A stretch of DNA of 64,000 nt from NCBI RefSeq assembly GCF_000247605.1, contig NC_016894.1:186001-250000 (forward strand). Direction: 5' to 3'. Below are positions 1 through 7,254 of this stretch, in pieces. Made by a program: the position numbers and the translations under genes. The notes under the pieces were generated by a model. It was not told the origin of the DNA and did not search any database. It saw nothing but the letters and a program-made list of their open reading frames with translations. This DNA is from Acetobacterium woodii DSM 1030 (lineage in GTDB: Bacteria; Bacillota; Clostridia; Eubacteriales; Eubacteriaceae). Numbering within the stretch: position 1 is the first letter of the stretch; the number at the start of each line of letters is the position of its first letter.

Positions 1-348
1 ATTTTTGTGATTACTACCGATGGTCTGGAAAATGCCAGCCGCGAATACTCCGACAAACAGATCAAACAATTAATAGAACAGCAAAAAAACCGGGATCAGT
101 GGGAATTTATTTTTCTGGGGGCTAATATTGATGCCATCGAAACGGCCGCCCGGTTTGGTATTAGCGCCGATCGCGCGGCTAATTACCACGCCGATGGGGC
201 CGGAACACGCTTAAACTACAAAGTGGTCAGTGATGCAGTTTGTGAGATGCGGGCCTGCAACGCGGTTCCAACTAACTGGAAAGATGAAATTGAGAGGGAT
301 TATCAGCGGCGCGAAAAAAAGCTTGGAAAAAGCACCAGCAGGAGTTAA
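1..348 (+). CDS. vWA-domain protein, C-terminal fragment
   Basis: The reading frame is open from the first base of the window (Ile-Phe-Val-Ile-Thr-Thr-Asp-Gly), so this is the 3' end of a gene starting outside the window; the in-frame GTG at 7 is internal. The visible 115 residues contain a hydrophobic strand followed by TTDGLENAS, like the strand and loop carrying the third metal-site residue of von Willebrand factor A domains. A helix rich in Lys/Gln and a second strand (WEFIFLGANIDA) follow. The tail is basic and probably disordered. vWA domains bind divalent metal and mediate protein contacts; the specific role cannot be read. No partner gene is visible. Confidence 0.6.
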   Translation: MFVITTDGLENASREYSDKQIKQLIEQQKNRDQWEFIFLGANIDAIETAARFGISADRAANYHADGAGTRLNYKVVSDAVCEMRACNAVPTNWKDEIERDYQRREKKLGKSTSRS

Positions 349-466
349 GCTTACGCCGGCTGATGCTTTTGGCGTTTGAAACACGAGAGCATAAACGCTT
401 TAAAAAGCCCCCAAAAGCAGGTGTTAAAGAGTGATTTTCTATTTTTAAGAATTGGTCAAGTAATTA

Positions 467-495
467 TTGCCTTTCAGGGAATTAAACGATATGAT
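467..495 (+). promoter_or_regulatory. Predicted sigma-A promoter of the Crp/Fnr-like gene
   Basis: A -35 like TTGCCT (467-472) and a -10 TATGAT (490-495) are separated by 17 bases, in the gap before the Crp/Fnr-type regulator. Transcription would start near 502. Confidence 0.5.
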
Positions 496-538
496 AATAA
501 AATAAAAACGATAGAATGGAAAATGTTAAGTGAAATCC

Positions 539-1189
539 ATGAATAAAAAGTATACGTGTATGAAAGAATTGGATATCTTTAATATTCTGACCGAAACGGA
601 AAAAAATTCAGTTTATGACCTGGCCAAGGGATGCTTACTTAAAAAAGGTGACCGATTATTCAATCAGGGGGATGAAGGTGATAAGGTTTTTCTGATTCAA
701 ACCGGAAAAATAATGATCCAAAAATTCACCGAAGACGGTGCTAAGATCGTCATTGATATTTTGAAAGCCGGAGACTTGATTTGTGAAAATGTTATCTTTG
801 AAGAGATCGATTACCCGTTTAGCGGCGTTGCCTTGGAGGATAGTTATATCTGTGCCTGCTCAAAAAAAGAAATGGGTGTGTTGATTAAAGATCCGATTAT
901 TCTCAAAAAAATATTTTCAAGTATAACGAATAAAATGATGGACTATACTGAAAGGATAACAAATAGCGGACTAAAAGACGTCCAGAATAAGATATATAAT
1001 ACCTTAAAGCTGATCGCGGGACGTCATGGGCGAAAAACCGCTGACGGATTGGAGATCGATTGCTATTTAAGTCACGAAGATATTGGTTTTCTGGTCAATG
1101 CATCACGGGTGACGGTGACCCGTTCGATCAATGCGTTAATTCAAATGGGAAAGCTTGAAAAAAGCAAACGCCATTATATTGTGCGCTAG
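539..1189 (+). CDS. Crp/Fnr-family transcriptional regulator
   Basis: About 216 residues with the two-domain layout of Crp/Fnr proteins. An N-terminal cyclic-nucleotide-binding-like beta barrel covers roughly residues 15-125 (FNQGDEGDKVFLIQTGKI is the typical early motif). A C-terminal winged helix-turn-helix follows at about 150-213 (LSHEDIGFLVNASRVTVTRS is the recognition region). No Fnr-type N-terminal Cys cluster for a 4Fe-4S cluster is present, so the signal sensed is unknown. The start is uncertain: GTG at 530, ATG at 539 or ATG at 560, none with a strong Shine-Dalgarno sequence; ATG 539 is chosen. The flavoprotein gene 77 bases downstream, with a palindrome at its promoter, is a plausible target. 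Confidence 0.85.
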   Translation: MNKKYTCMKELDIFNILTETEKNSVYDLAKGCLLKKGDRLFNQGDEGDKVFLIQTGKIMIQKFTEDGAKIVIDILKAGDLICENVIFEEIDYPFSGVALEDSYICACSKKEMGVLIKDPIILKKIFSSITNKMMDYTERITNSGLKDVQNKIYNTLKLIAGRHGRKTADGLEIDCYLSHEDIGFLVNASRVTVTRSINALIQMGKLEKSKRHYIVR

Positions 1190-1224
1190 AAAAATGTAGC
1201 CTGTGATACTGAAAATACGAGAAC

Positions 1225-1258
1225 TTGACGATATAATTTAACCAGAATACAATTCTGG
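1225..1258 (+). promoter_or_regulatory. Promoter-like sequence with perfect 7-3-7 palindrome before the flavoprotein gene
   Basis: TTGACG (1225-1230) and TACAAT (1248-1253) are spaced by 17 bases. A perfect inverted repeat CCAGAAT-aca-ATTCTGG (1242-1258) covers the -10 element and runs up to the ribosome binding site. The position suits an operator, but the predicted start of transcription would fall inside the Shine-Dalgarno sequence. Either this -10 is not the one used or the mRNA is nearly leaderless. Confidence 0.4.
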
Positions 1259-1266
1259 AGGACAAG

Positions 1267-2034
1267 ATGAAAAAATTAGTATGTGTAAGTGGATCACCGA
1301 TTAAAAACAGCAATACCGATCGAATGTTAAAAAATATTGGCGATAATACGGGATGTGAATATGAATTTATTAAATTGAGTGATAAGATGGTCCGGCCCTG
1401 TTTGGCATGCAAAGCGTGTGTAACAACAAATAAATGCATCCAGAACGATGATTTTCAAGAAATTAGCGAATTGATTTTAGCTGCGGATGCAGTTATTTTT
1501 GGAACGTACACACCTTATGGCATGATTGATGCTTTTTCGAAAGCATTTTTTGAGCGGCTATGGTCAATGCGCCATATGAATAGTTTAAATAGCGGGAAGT
1601 TTGCGATTACCGTGGTAACATCACTGAATCGAGATGTGGCGGAACAGGTTAATCGAGAAATTGCAATGGAAATGGTGATGGAAGGGTTTGTGCTGCTGGA
1701 TCAGTTTGTTATTAATGGCAGCGTTCCATGTTTAAGTTGTGGTTATGGCGATGGCTGTCAGAATTCGTTTGCCCGGATGCAAGTTGGCGAAAAAGGACTC
1801 GTTGCCGACACCAATTGTTTTGATGTTGAAAACCAGCGTGTTTTCGAAAAAGGTTCGGAATTAGGAAAAATATTGGGAAGCTACCTGAAAGACGAACAAT
1901 TATTTGATCGCGAAAAGCACCAGAAGAATATCGCCGCAATGATGGAAACGATGATGCCGATGATGGATAAGGGGATTCGGCAATGGCGGGAAGAAGAACT
2001 GGCCAAGGTCAATAGGCATACCAAAACCAGCTGA
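1267..2034 (+). CDS. Flavodoxin-fold NAD(P)H/FMN reductase-like (iron-sulfur-flavoprotein type)
   Basis: A 255-residue protein with good ribosome binding site CTGGAGG. The N-terminus VCVSGSPIKNSNTDRM is the FMN-phosphate-binding loop of the NADPH-dependent FMN reductase / iron-sulfur flavoprotein family. It is followed by CLACKACVTTNKC, the compact Cys motif that in iron-sulfur flavoproteins ligates a 4Fe-4S cluster, then the ADAVIFGTYTPYGMIDAFSKAFFER segment of the flavin site. An extra CLSCGYGDGC cluster occurs near residue 155-165 and a charged helical C-terminus extends past the core fold. A likely role is flavin-dependent electron transfer or quinone/nitro reduction; the substrate cannot be read. 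It follows a Crp/Fnr-type regulator gene on the same strand. Confidence 0.75.
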   Translation: MKKLVCVSGSPIKNSNTDRMLKNIGDNTGCEYEFIKLSDKMVRPCLACKACVTTNKCIQNDDFQEISELILAADAVIFGTYTPYGMIDAFSKAFFERLWSMRHMNSLNSGKFAITVVTSLNRDVAEQVNREIAMEMVMEGFVLLDQFVINGSVPCLSCGYGDGCQNSFARMQVGEKGLVADTNCFDVENQRVFEKGSELGKILGSYLKDEQLFDREKHQKNIAAMMETMMPMMDKGIRQWREEELAKVNRHTKTS

Positions 2035-2117
2035 TTGGCTTTAAACCGCGGAGTATGGTCAGTTAGGAAATTTGTAAAATTGGCTGGGAATTGTTCGAAT
2101 GAAAGCAAACAAAAAAA

Positions 2118-2155
2118 GATGAAAGTACATGTTATTGTACCTTCATCCTTTTTTT
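2118..2155. terminator. Bidirectional rho-independent terminator
   Basis: The hairpin GATGAAAGTAC / GTACCTTCATC (2118-2147, one mismatch) is flanked by an A-run (2111-2117) and a T-run (2148-2155). It can therefore end both the plus-strand flavoprotein transcript and the minus-strand aco operon, whose last stop codon lies at its edge. Confidence 0.8.
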
Positions 2156-3539
2156 AATTCCAGTGAATCGCCCGGTTTTCGGTTGCCAGGGCGGCCTCTT
2201 TAATGGCTTCACCAACAGTGGGATGAGCATGGATGGTTGATATAATTTCTTCGACCGTGGATTCGAGTCGCAAGGCCAGCGCACCTTCGGCAATCAGGTC
2301 GGTGGCTCGCGGTCCTAAAATATGAACGCCCACGATTTCTTTGTATTTTTTATCACTGATGATCTTGACCATCCCCTCGGTATCGCCCATAATCAGCGAT
2401 TTACCATTGGCGGCCAGAGGAAAGCGACCAATTGAATAATCTTTTTCATGACCGCGGATGGCTTCCTGGGTTAAACCAACACCAGCGAATTCAGGGCTGG
2501 TATAAACACAGGAAGGATTCGTTTTTTCATCATAGATGGCCGGATGATCCATAGCGTTTTCCGCAGCAACTTCCCCTTGCTGGGAGGCAACATGAGCCAG
2601 CATCGTTTTCCCCAGACAATCGCCAATAGCAAAAATATGATTAACGTTGGTTTGCATTTTAGCGTTGACAATAATTCCTTTTTTATCGGTTTTGATGGTG
2701 GTATTTTCCAGTGCTAATGTTGATAATTCAGCTTTACGGCCGATCGCGACGAGGACTTTAGCACCAATAATATCACGGGTGACGGCGTCGGTTTTAACCT
2801 GGAGTTTCATTTGGTCACCGGCAGTCGCAATTGATAATACCTGAGTGTCGGTTAAAATGTCAATACCATCGCGAATCAGTTTTTTTCGCAACATATCCGC
2901 CAGTTCGCCGTCCATCAGCGGGAGGATGCCCGGTTGCATTTCGATAATCGTGACTTTGGTTCCAAATTGATTATAAACGGATGCCATTTCCACACCAATG
3001 ACACCGCCGCCAATAATTAACAGGCTTTCAGGAACATGATCCAGCGATAAGGCTGCCGTTGAATCTAAACAATTAGGATGATTGATTCCTGGAATTGGTG
3101 GCAGGGCTGGCACCGAACCGCTGGCGATAATGATTTTGTCGGGGCGTAATTCTTTTGTCTGGCCTGCCGCATCAGTGATTAATAAGGTCGTATCATTGAT
3201 AAACTGAGCACTACCAGCGATGATCGTAACACCGTTTGTTTTAAGTAAACCGTTAACCCCGCCGGATAATCTGGTGCTGATTTTTTCTTTGTTTTTTTGA
3301 ACTTTTTTCCAATCATAACCCACTTCCGGAATGATCAAACCAATTTTGGCACTGTTTTTGGCTTCACTTAACACCTCGGCAGAATGAAGCAGTGCTTTAG
3401 TCGGGATGCATCCAACATTTAAGCAGGTGCCACCCAGCTTGGCTTTTTCGATGAGACTGACTTGAGCACCCAATTGAGCCGCTCGAATGGCCGCCACATA
3501 GCCGCCGGGACCGCCGCCGATGATTGCAATATGTTTCAT
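2154..3539 (-). CDS. acoL: Dihydrolipoyl dehydrogenase, E3 of acetoin dehydrogenase
   Basis: A 461-residue FAD enzyme that reoxidises the dihydrolipoyl group of the E2 subunit with NAD+. The FAD-binding GGGPGGYVAA lies at the N-terminus, followed by the redox-active disulfide GGTCLNVGCIPTKALLHS, a second dinucleotide fold IIGGGVIGVEMAS, the ATPase-like AIGDC FAD contact and the C-terminal HAHPTVGEA with the catalytic His-Glu region. There is no fused lipoyl domain, unlike some E3 proteins. The ATG at 3539 is preferred over an in-frame GTG at 3557 because GAAGG precedes it at the right distance. It is the last gene of acoABCL, 23 bases after acoC. Confidence 0.93.
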   Translation of the reverse strand: MKHIAIIGGGPGGYVAAIRAAQLGAQVSLIEKAKLGGTCLNVGCIPTKALLHSAEVLSEAKNSAKIGLIIPEVGYDWKKVQKNKEKISTRLSGGVNGLLKTNGVTIIAGSAQFINDTTLLITDAAGQTKELRPDKIIIASGSVPALPPIPGINHPNCLDSTAALSLDHVPESLLIIGGGVIGVEMASVYNQFGTKVTIIEMQPGILPLMDGELADMLRKKLIRDGIDILTDTQVLSIATAGDQMKLQVKTDAVTRDIIGAKVLVAIGRKAELSTLALENTTIKTDKKGIIVNAKMQTNVNHIFAIGDCLGKTMLAHVASQQGEVAAENAMDHPAIYDEKTNPSCVYTSPEFAGVGLTQEAIRGHEKDYSIGRFPLAANGKSLIMGDTEGMVKIISDKKYKEIVGVHILGPRATDLIAEGALALRLESTVEEIISTIHAHPTVGEAIKEAALATENRAIHWN

Positions 3540-3562
3540 GATTTTACCTTCTTTCACAGGGT

Positions 3563-4879
3563 TTAAACCGATAATAAAGCCGGATTTTCGAGATATTCGG
3601 CCAAACGTTGCAGGAACTGAGCAGCTAAAGCCCCGTCAATGATGCGGTGGTCAGCGGTGAGACTCAGGTTCATGATGGGACGAATGACGATCTGAGAATC
3701 AATCACAACGGGCGTATCAACCATCGCATCAATGCCCAGAATAGCTAATTCCGGTTGATTGATGATCGGTGAAAAAGAGGTAATACCATAAGCGCCCAAA
3801 TTTGACAAGGTAAAGGTTCCTCCGGTCAGATCATCCATATTGGTGCGGCCAGCTTTGGCCTCGGCAATCAGTTGTTCGGTTTCTTGGGCAATTTGTGAAA
3901 GTGATTTAAGGTCGCAGTTTTTGACATTGGGAACCAGCAGACCGGAATCTAAACCGATGGCCAAGCCAATATGAACATGGGGATGAAGAATCAGGGTATT
4001 GTCAACCAGGCTGCCGTTAATATGCGGAAACTCCAACAAGGTTTGGGCACAGATTTTCATCATAATGTGGTTGAAGGTCAGTTTGAGACCGCGTTTGTTA
4101 AATTCCGGTTTTAATTTGCTGCGGAATTCTTTTAGCGCCGTGGCATCGACCGGGCGGGTATAGGTAACCCGGGGTGAGGTGCTCCAACTTTCGCTCATGC
4201 GTTTCGCAATGGTTTTGCGCATGCCTTTAAGAACAATTGATTCCGGGGCGGCTTCAGTTGAATGAACACCGCTTAATAAAGGTTCAACATCTTTTTTCAT
4301 GATGCGGCCATCACGGTTTATGGTTGTCAAATCGATGCCGGCGGTAGCAGCCATTTTTTTAGCAACCGGAGAAACGGTCAAGTTGTCAGCGGCTTGGCTG
4401 GCAGGGGTGTAGTTTTTAACATCGTCAACGGTGATGCTGCCGTTGTTGCCAGTGCCAATCACTAATTGCAGGTCGAGCCCTTTTTCTTTGGCTAGTTTTT
4501 TGGCTAAGGGTGAGGCTTTAACGCGGCCATCGGTTGCGTTGCCAGCCGTGGCAGCGGTGGTTGCAGGTGTAGTAGAAACGGGCTCATCGGTTTTTGCTTC
4601 ACAAGTGGGAGCATCAGATAATAACCCGGAAATATCCTCATTGGCTTCACCAACAATGGCAATCGGTTCCAGACAAGGGATTTCAGAACCTTCGGTGGCA
4701 ATAATTTTTAATAACACCCCGGCGCGCGGGGATTCAAATTCATTGGTTAACTTATCGGTTTCGATTTCACATAAAATATCACCTTCAGAAATGGTATCAC
4801 CAACGGCGACATTCCAACTGGCAATGGTGCCTTCTGTCATTGTCAGCCCAAACTTGGGCATAACGATTAATTGTGCCAT
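3563..4879 (-). CDS. acoC: Acetoin dehydrogenase E2 (dihydrolipoamide acetyltransferase)
   Basis: A 438-residue core subunit that transfers the acetyl group from E1 to CoA. An N-terminal lipoyl domain (1-76) carries the ETDK lysine at 43. Two peripheral-subunit-binding domains follow, at about 119-157 (VKASPLAKKLAKEKGLDL) and 168-202 (VSPVAKKMAATAGIDL), separated by Ala/Thr-rich linkers. The catalytic acyltransferase domain runs from about 214 to 438 with DHRIIDG at 410-416. The start has a clear ACGGAGG site. A palindromic mobile element sits between acoB and this gene, so the acoB-acoC gap is 195 bases instead of the few bases seen elsewhere in the operon. Confidence 0.92.
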   Translation of the reverse strand: MAQLIVMPKFGLTMTEGTIASWNVAVGDTISEGDILCEIETDKLTNEFESPRAGVLLKIIATEGSEIPCLEPIAIVGEANEDISGLLSDAPTCEAKTDEPVSTTPATTAATAGNATDGRVKASPLAKKLAKEKGLDLQLVIGTGNNGSITVDDVKNYTPASQAADNLTVSPVAKKMAATAGIDLTTINRDGRIMKKDVEPLLSGVHSTEAAPESIVLKGMRKTIAKRMSESWSTSPRVTYTRPVDATALKEFRSKLKPEFNKRGLKLTFNHIMMKICAQTLLEFPHINGSLVDNTLILHPHVHIGLAIGLDSGLLVPNVKNCDLKSLSQIAQETEQLIAEAKAGRTNMDDLTGGTFTLSNLGAYGITSFSPIINQPELAILGIDAMVDTPVVIDSQIVIRPIMNLSLTADHRIIDGALAAQFLQRLAEYLENPALLSV

Positions 4880-4904
4880 AATAACCTCCGTATTTTCTTA
4901 ATTT

Positions 4905-5038
4905 TAGGCAATTGCGAAAGTGCCATGGGCTTTGGGCCCAGTTTCGCACGAAACAATTTCTACACGTTACGAAATCGTTTGTGGAAACTGCACCTAAAGC
5001 AACCGTTGTTCGATGTTTTTTAATTTCGCAAACGCCTA
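4905..5038 (-). mobile_element. Palindromic MITE-like element, copy 1 (inside the aco operon)
   Basis: A 134-base element with no coding capacity. It begins TAGGCAATTGCGAAA and ends TTTCGCAAACGCCTA, forming imperfect terminal inverted repeats. The interior folds as one long imperfect hairpin around TACACGTTAC. The 10-base sequence TTCTTAATTT occurs directly on both sides (4895-4904 and 5039-5048), a target-site duplication. A related copy lies at 17940-18110 in opposite orientation. Its position between acoB and acoC means it is transcribed with the operon. Confidence 0.85.
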
Positions 5039-5074
5039 TTCTTAATTTAACAATAATTTTTTGGGGATAAAGAA

Positions 5075-6049
5075 TTAAGCCAGGACTTCCTTAACGGCAT
5101 TGTAGATATCGACGTCATTAGGAAGGACATAATTTTCCAGGTTAGGGGCAAAGGGAATCGGGGTATCCAAGGCGTTAACCCGTTTGATTGGGGCATCCAG
5201 ATTGAAGAAACAGGATTCTGAAATGATGGCCGCTAACTCGCCGGCAAAACTTCCACGTTTAACTTCTTCGGTAGCAATAACGACTCGGGTTGTTTTCTCG
5301 ATCGATTTAAAGATCATCTCCTTATCCAGCGGATAAAGTGTACGAGGATCAATCACTTCAACCGAGATCCCTTCTTTTTCTAATTTAGCAGCGGCTTTAA
5401 GGGCATCATGAACCATTTTGCCGGTGGCAACAACGGTAATGTCCGTACCTTCGCGTTTGATGTCGCCGACACCTAACTTAATGGGGGTAATCACATCATC
5501 AACGTCACCTTTCATCCCGTACATTGCCTTATGTTCAATATACATAACCGGATCATCGTCATCGACGGCACTGAGCATCAGGCCGATGGCATCTTGCGGG
5601 GTTGATGGGAAAACAACTTTTAAACCAGGGACATGTGTTACCCAAGCTTCTAAGGACTGCGAATGTTGGGCGGCGGCGCTCACACCGCCGCCGCCGGGCA
5701 GTCGGACCACCATGGGGACAGAAATGTTGCCACCGAACATGTAACGCATTTTAGCCGCCTGGTTAACCAGCTGATCCATGCCAACGGTTAGGAAATCAAT
5801 AAACATCAGCTCGGCAATCGGGCGTAATCCGGTGGCCGCGGAACCCACGGCACAACCAATGATAACGCCTTCGGAGATCGGAGTATCACGAACCCGTTTA
5901 TCGCCAAATTCATCAATAAGGCCGGCGGTAACGCCGAAACAGCCGCCAAAAGCACCGACGTCTTCACCAAGAATATAAACATTTTCGTTTTCCTGCATTT
6001 TTAGGCGCATTCCCTCGCGAATGGCTTCACCATATGTCATTTTTTTCAT
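5075..6049 (-). CDS. acoB: Acetoin dehydrogenase E1 component, beta subunit
   Basis: A 324-residue transketolase-like subunit that with AcoA forms the thiamine-diphosphate-dependent E1. E1 cleaves acetoin to acetaldehyde and an acetyl group passed to lipoamide. The family segments are present: YGEAIREGM and EDVGAFGG near the N-terminus, RDTPISEGVIIGCAVGSAATGLRPIAE with the Glu that activates the thiamine ring, and RLPGGGGVSAAAQHSQSLEAW. A C-terminal domain follows with ATGKMVHDALKAA and IDPRTLYPLD. The start codon overlaps the end of acoA by 4 bases, indicating translational coupling of the two E1 subunits. Confidence 0.92.
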   Translation of the reverse strand: MKKMTYGEAIREGMRLKMQENENVYILGEDVGAFGGCFGVTAGLIDEFGDKRVRDTPISEGVIIGCAVGSAATGLRPIAELMFIDFLTVGMDQLVNQAAKMRYMFGGNISVPMVVRLPGGGGVSAAAQHSQSLEAWVTHVPGLKVVFPSTPQDAIGLMLSAVDDDDPVMYIEHKAMYGMKGDVDDVITPIKLGVGDIKREGTDITVVATGKMVHDALKAAAKLEKEGISVEVIDPRTLYPLDKEMIFKSIEKTTRVVIATEEVKRGSFAGELAAIISESCFFNLDAPIKRVNALDTPIPFAPNLENYVLPNDVDIYNAVKEVLA

Positions 6050-7032
6050 CTTTGTCGAACCTCCTCAACAATATCAAAATAAATATCTTTAACCGCACTG
6101 GATAATTCCGGATAAGCACTGGCATTGGCAAAATCGATGGCTTCGGCAATTTCGGCAACAACTAATTCTTGCAGCTCTTTTAATTCTGATGCGGTAACAA
6201 TTTCACCATCAATCAGATATTTTTCAATCTGAATCATCGGGTCTTTTTTCATCCAGAAGGCTTGTTCTTCGGTGGGTTTATATTTTCCGGCGTCGCCTTC
6301 AAAATGACCACGGTGACGGTAAGTTTTACATTCGATCAGGGTTGGACCTTGACCGCTGCGTGCCCGTTTGACGGCTTCCAAAGCGGTTTCGTAAACGGCG
6401 ACGACATTATTGCCATCCACTGAAATGCCGGGAATATTATAAGCTGCACCACGTTCGGCAATATCTTTAATCGCTTGATGGCGGGATTGACTCATTGAGA
6501 TACCGTAACCATTGTTTTCACAAACAAAGATAACCGGGAGTTTCCAGATGCTGGCCAGATTCATTGACTCATGGAAGGTGCCCTGATTAGTTGAGGCATC
6601 GCCAAAGAAGCAGACGCAGACCTGATCGGTGCCGCGATATTGAGCACTGAGACCGGCTCCAACGGAGATGTTATGTCCGGCCCCAACAATCCCATTGGCC
6701 CCCAATATTCCTTTGGTGGCATCGGCGATATGCATGGAGCCGCCTTTACCTTTACAATAACCGGTTTCTTTTCCAAAAAGTTCGGCCATCATATATTTGA
6801 GATCACCGCCTTTGGCAATGATGTGCCCATGCCCACGATGGGTACTCGTGATATAATCACTATCTTTGAGCGCTTGGCAGACACCGGTGGCAACAGCTTC
6901 TTCACCTAAATATAAGTGAACAAAACCGGGAATTGAACCCTCGGCAAAAAGGTTCATGGCTTTTGTTTCAAATTCCCTGATCCGTTTCATGCGGATGTAC
7001 ATGTCTTTGATAATCGCTTTATCAAGTTTCAT
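6046..7032 (-). CDS. acoA: Acetoin dehydrogenase E1 component, alpha subunit
   Basis: A 328-residue thiamine-diphosphate enzyme subunit. The cofactor motif GDASTNQGTFHE (about 144-155) with downstream CENNGYGIS binds Mg2+ and diphosphate. THRGHGH near residue 64 and the phosphorylation-loop-like TYRHRGHFEGD segment are standard for E1-alpha proteins. It is the first gene of acoABCL, transcribed leftwards from a sigma-54 promoter about 60 bases upstream. An AAGGAG ribosome binding site lies roughly 12 bases before the ATG, rather far. The full operon lets the cell use acetoin, and through it 2,3-butanediol, by oxidative cleavage. Confidence 0.92.
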   Translation of the reverse strand: MKLDKAIIKDMYIRMKRIREFETKAMNLFAEGSIPGFVHLYLGEEAVATGVCQALKDSDYITSTHRGHGHIIAKGGDLKYMMAELFGKETGYCKGKGGSMHIADATKGILGANGIVGAGHNISVGAGLSAQYRGTDQVCVCFFGDASTNQGTFHESMNLASIWKLPVIFVCENNGYGISMSQSRHQAIKDIAERGAAYNIPGISVDGNNVVAVYETALEAVKRARSGQGPTLIECKTYRHRGHFEGDAGKYKPTEEQAFWMKKDPMIQIEKYLIDGEIVTASELKELQELVVAEIAEAIDFANASAYPELSSAVKDIYFDIVEEVRQR

Positions 7033-7090
7033 AAGTTAAATGTTCTCCTTTTTTCAAATTATCCAAAGATTTTAGATGCTTTTACTTATA

Positions 7091-7105
7091 ACAAGAACTG
7101 TGCCA
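7091..7105 (-). promoter_or_regulatory. Sigma-54 (-24/-12) promoter of the aco operon
   Basis: On the minus strand the sequence reads TTGGCAC, five bases, then TTGT (TGGCAC at plus positions 7105-7100, TTGT at 7094-7091). This is close to the consensus TGGCAC-N5-TTGC. Its place just ahead of acoA and downstream of acoR, which encodes a sigma-54-dependent activator, makes the assignment strong. Confidence 0.85.
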
Positions 7106-7176
7106 ACTTTTAAATTTATCGAAAAAATTATCAAAATGGCGGAATGAAAGGATTTCAAACAGGTACTCAAGTTTAA

Positions 7177-7213
7177 TTAAAAAAAAGATACGCCAGATTT
7201 CTCTAACGTATCT
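7177..7213 (-). terminator. Rho-independent terminator of acoR
   Basis: In the minus direction AGATACG ... CGTATCT forms a stem (7186-7213) followed by a run of eight or more T (7185-7177). It lies just after the acoR stop and isolates the sigma-54 promoter of acoABCL from acoR read-through. Confidence 0.8.
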
Positions 7214-7218
7214 TATAA

Positions 7219-7254
7219 TTGAGAATTGTTTGTCTCAATAATGCGAAAATTCTC
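7219..7254. promoter_or_regulatory. Candidate AcoR-binding upstream activating sequence
   Basis: Two nested inverted repeats: TTGAGA-N8-TCTCAA (7219-7238) and GAGAATT-N20-AATTCTC (7221-7254). They lie about 120-150 bases upstream of the sigma-54 promoter, the usual distance for enhancer sites of AAA+ activators. The assignment to AcoR is inferred from position only. Confidence 0.4.

Noticed and set aside
7-348. Separate small gene starting at GTG 7
   Set aside because: The frame is open to the left edge and the residues upstream continue the vWA strand, so GTG 7 is internal.
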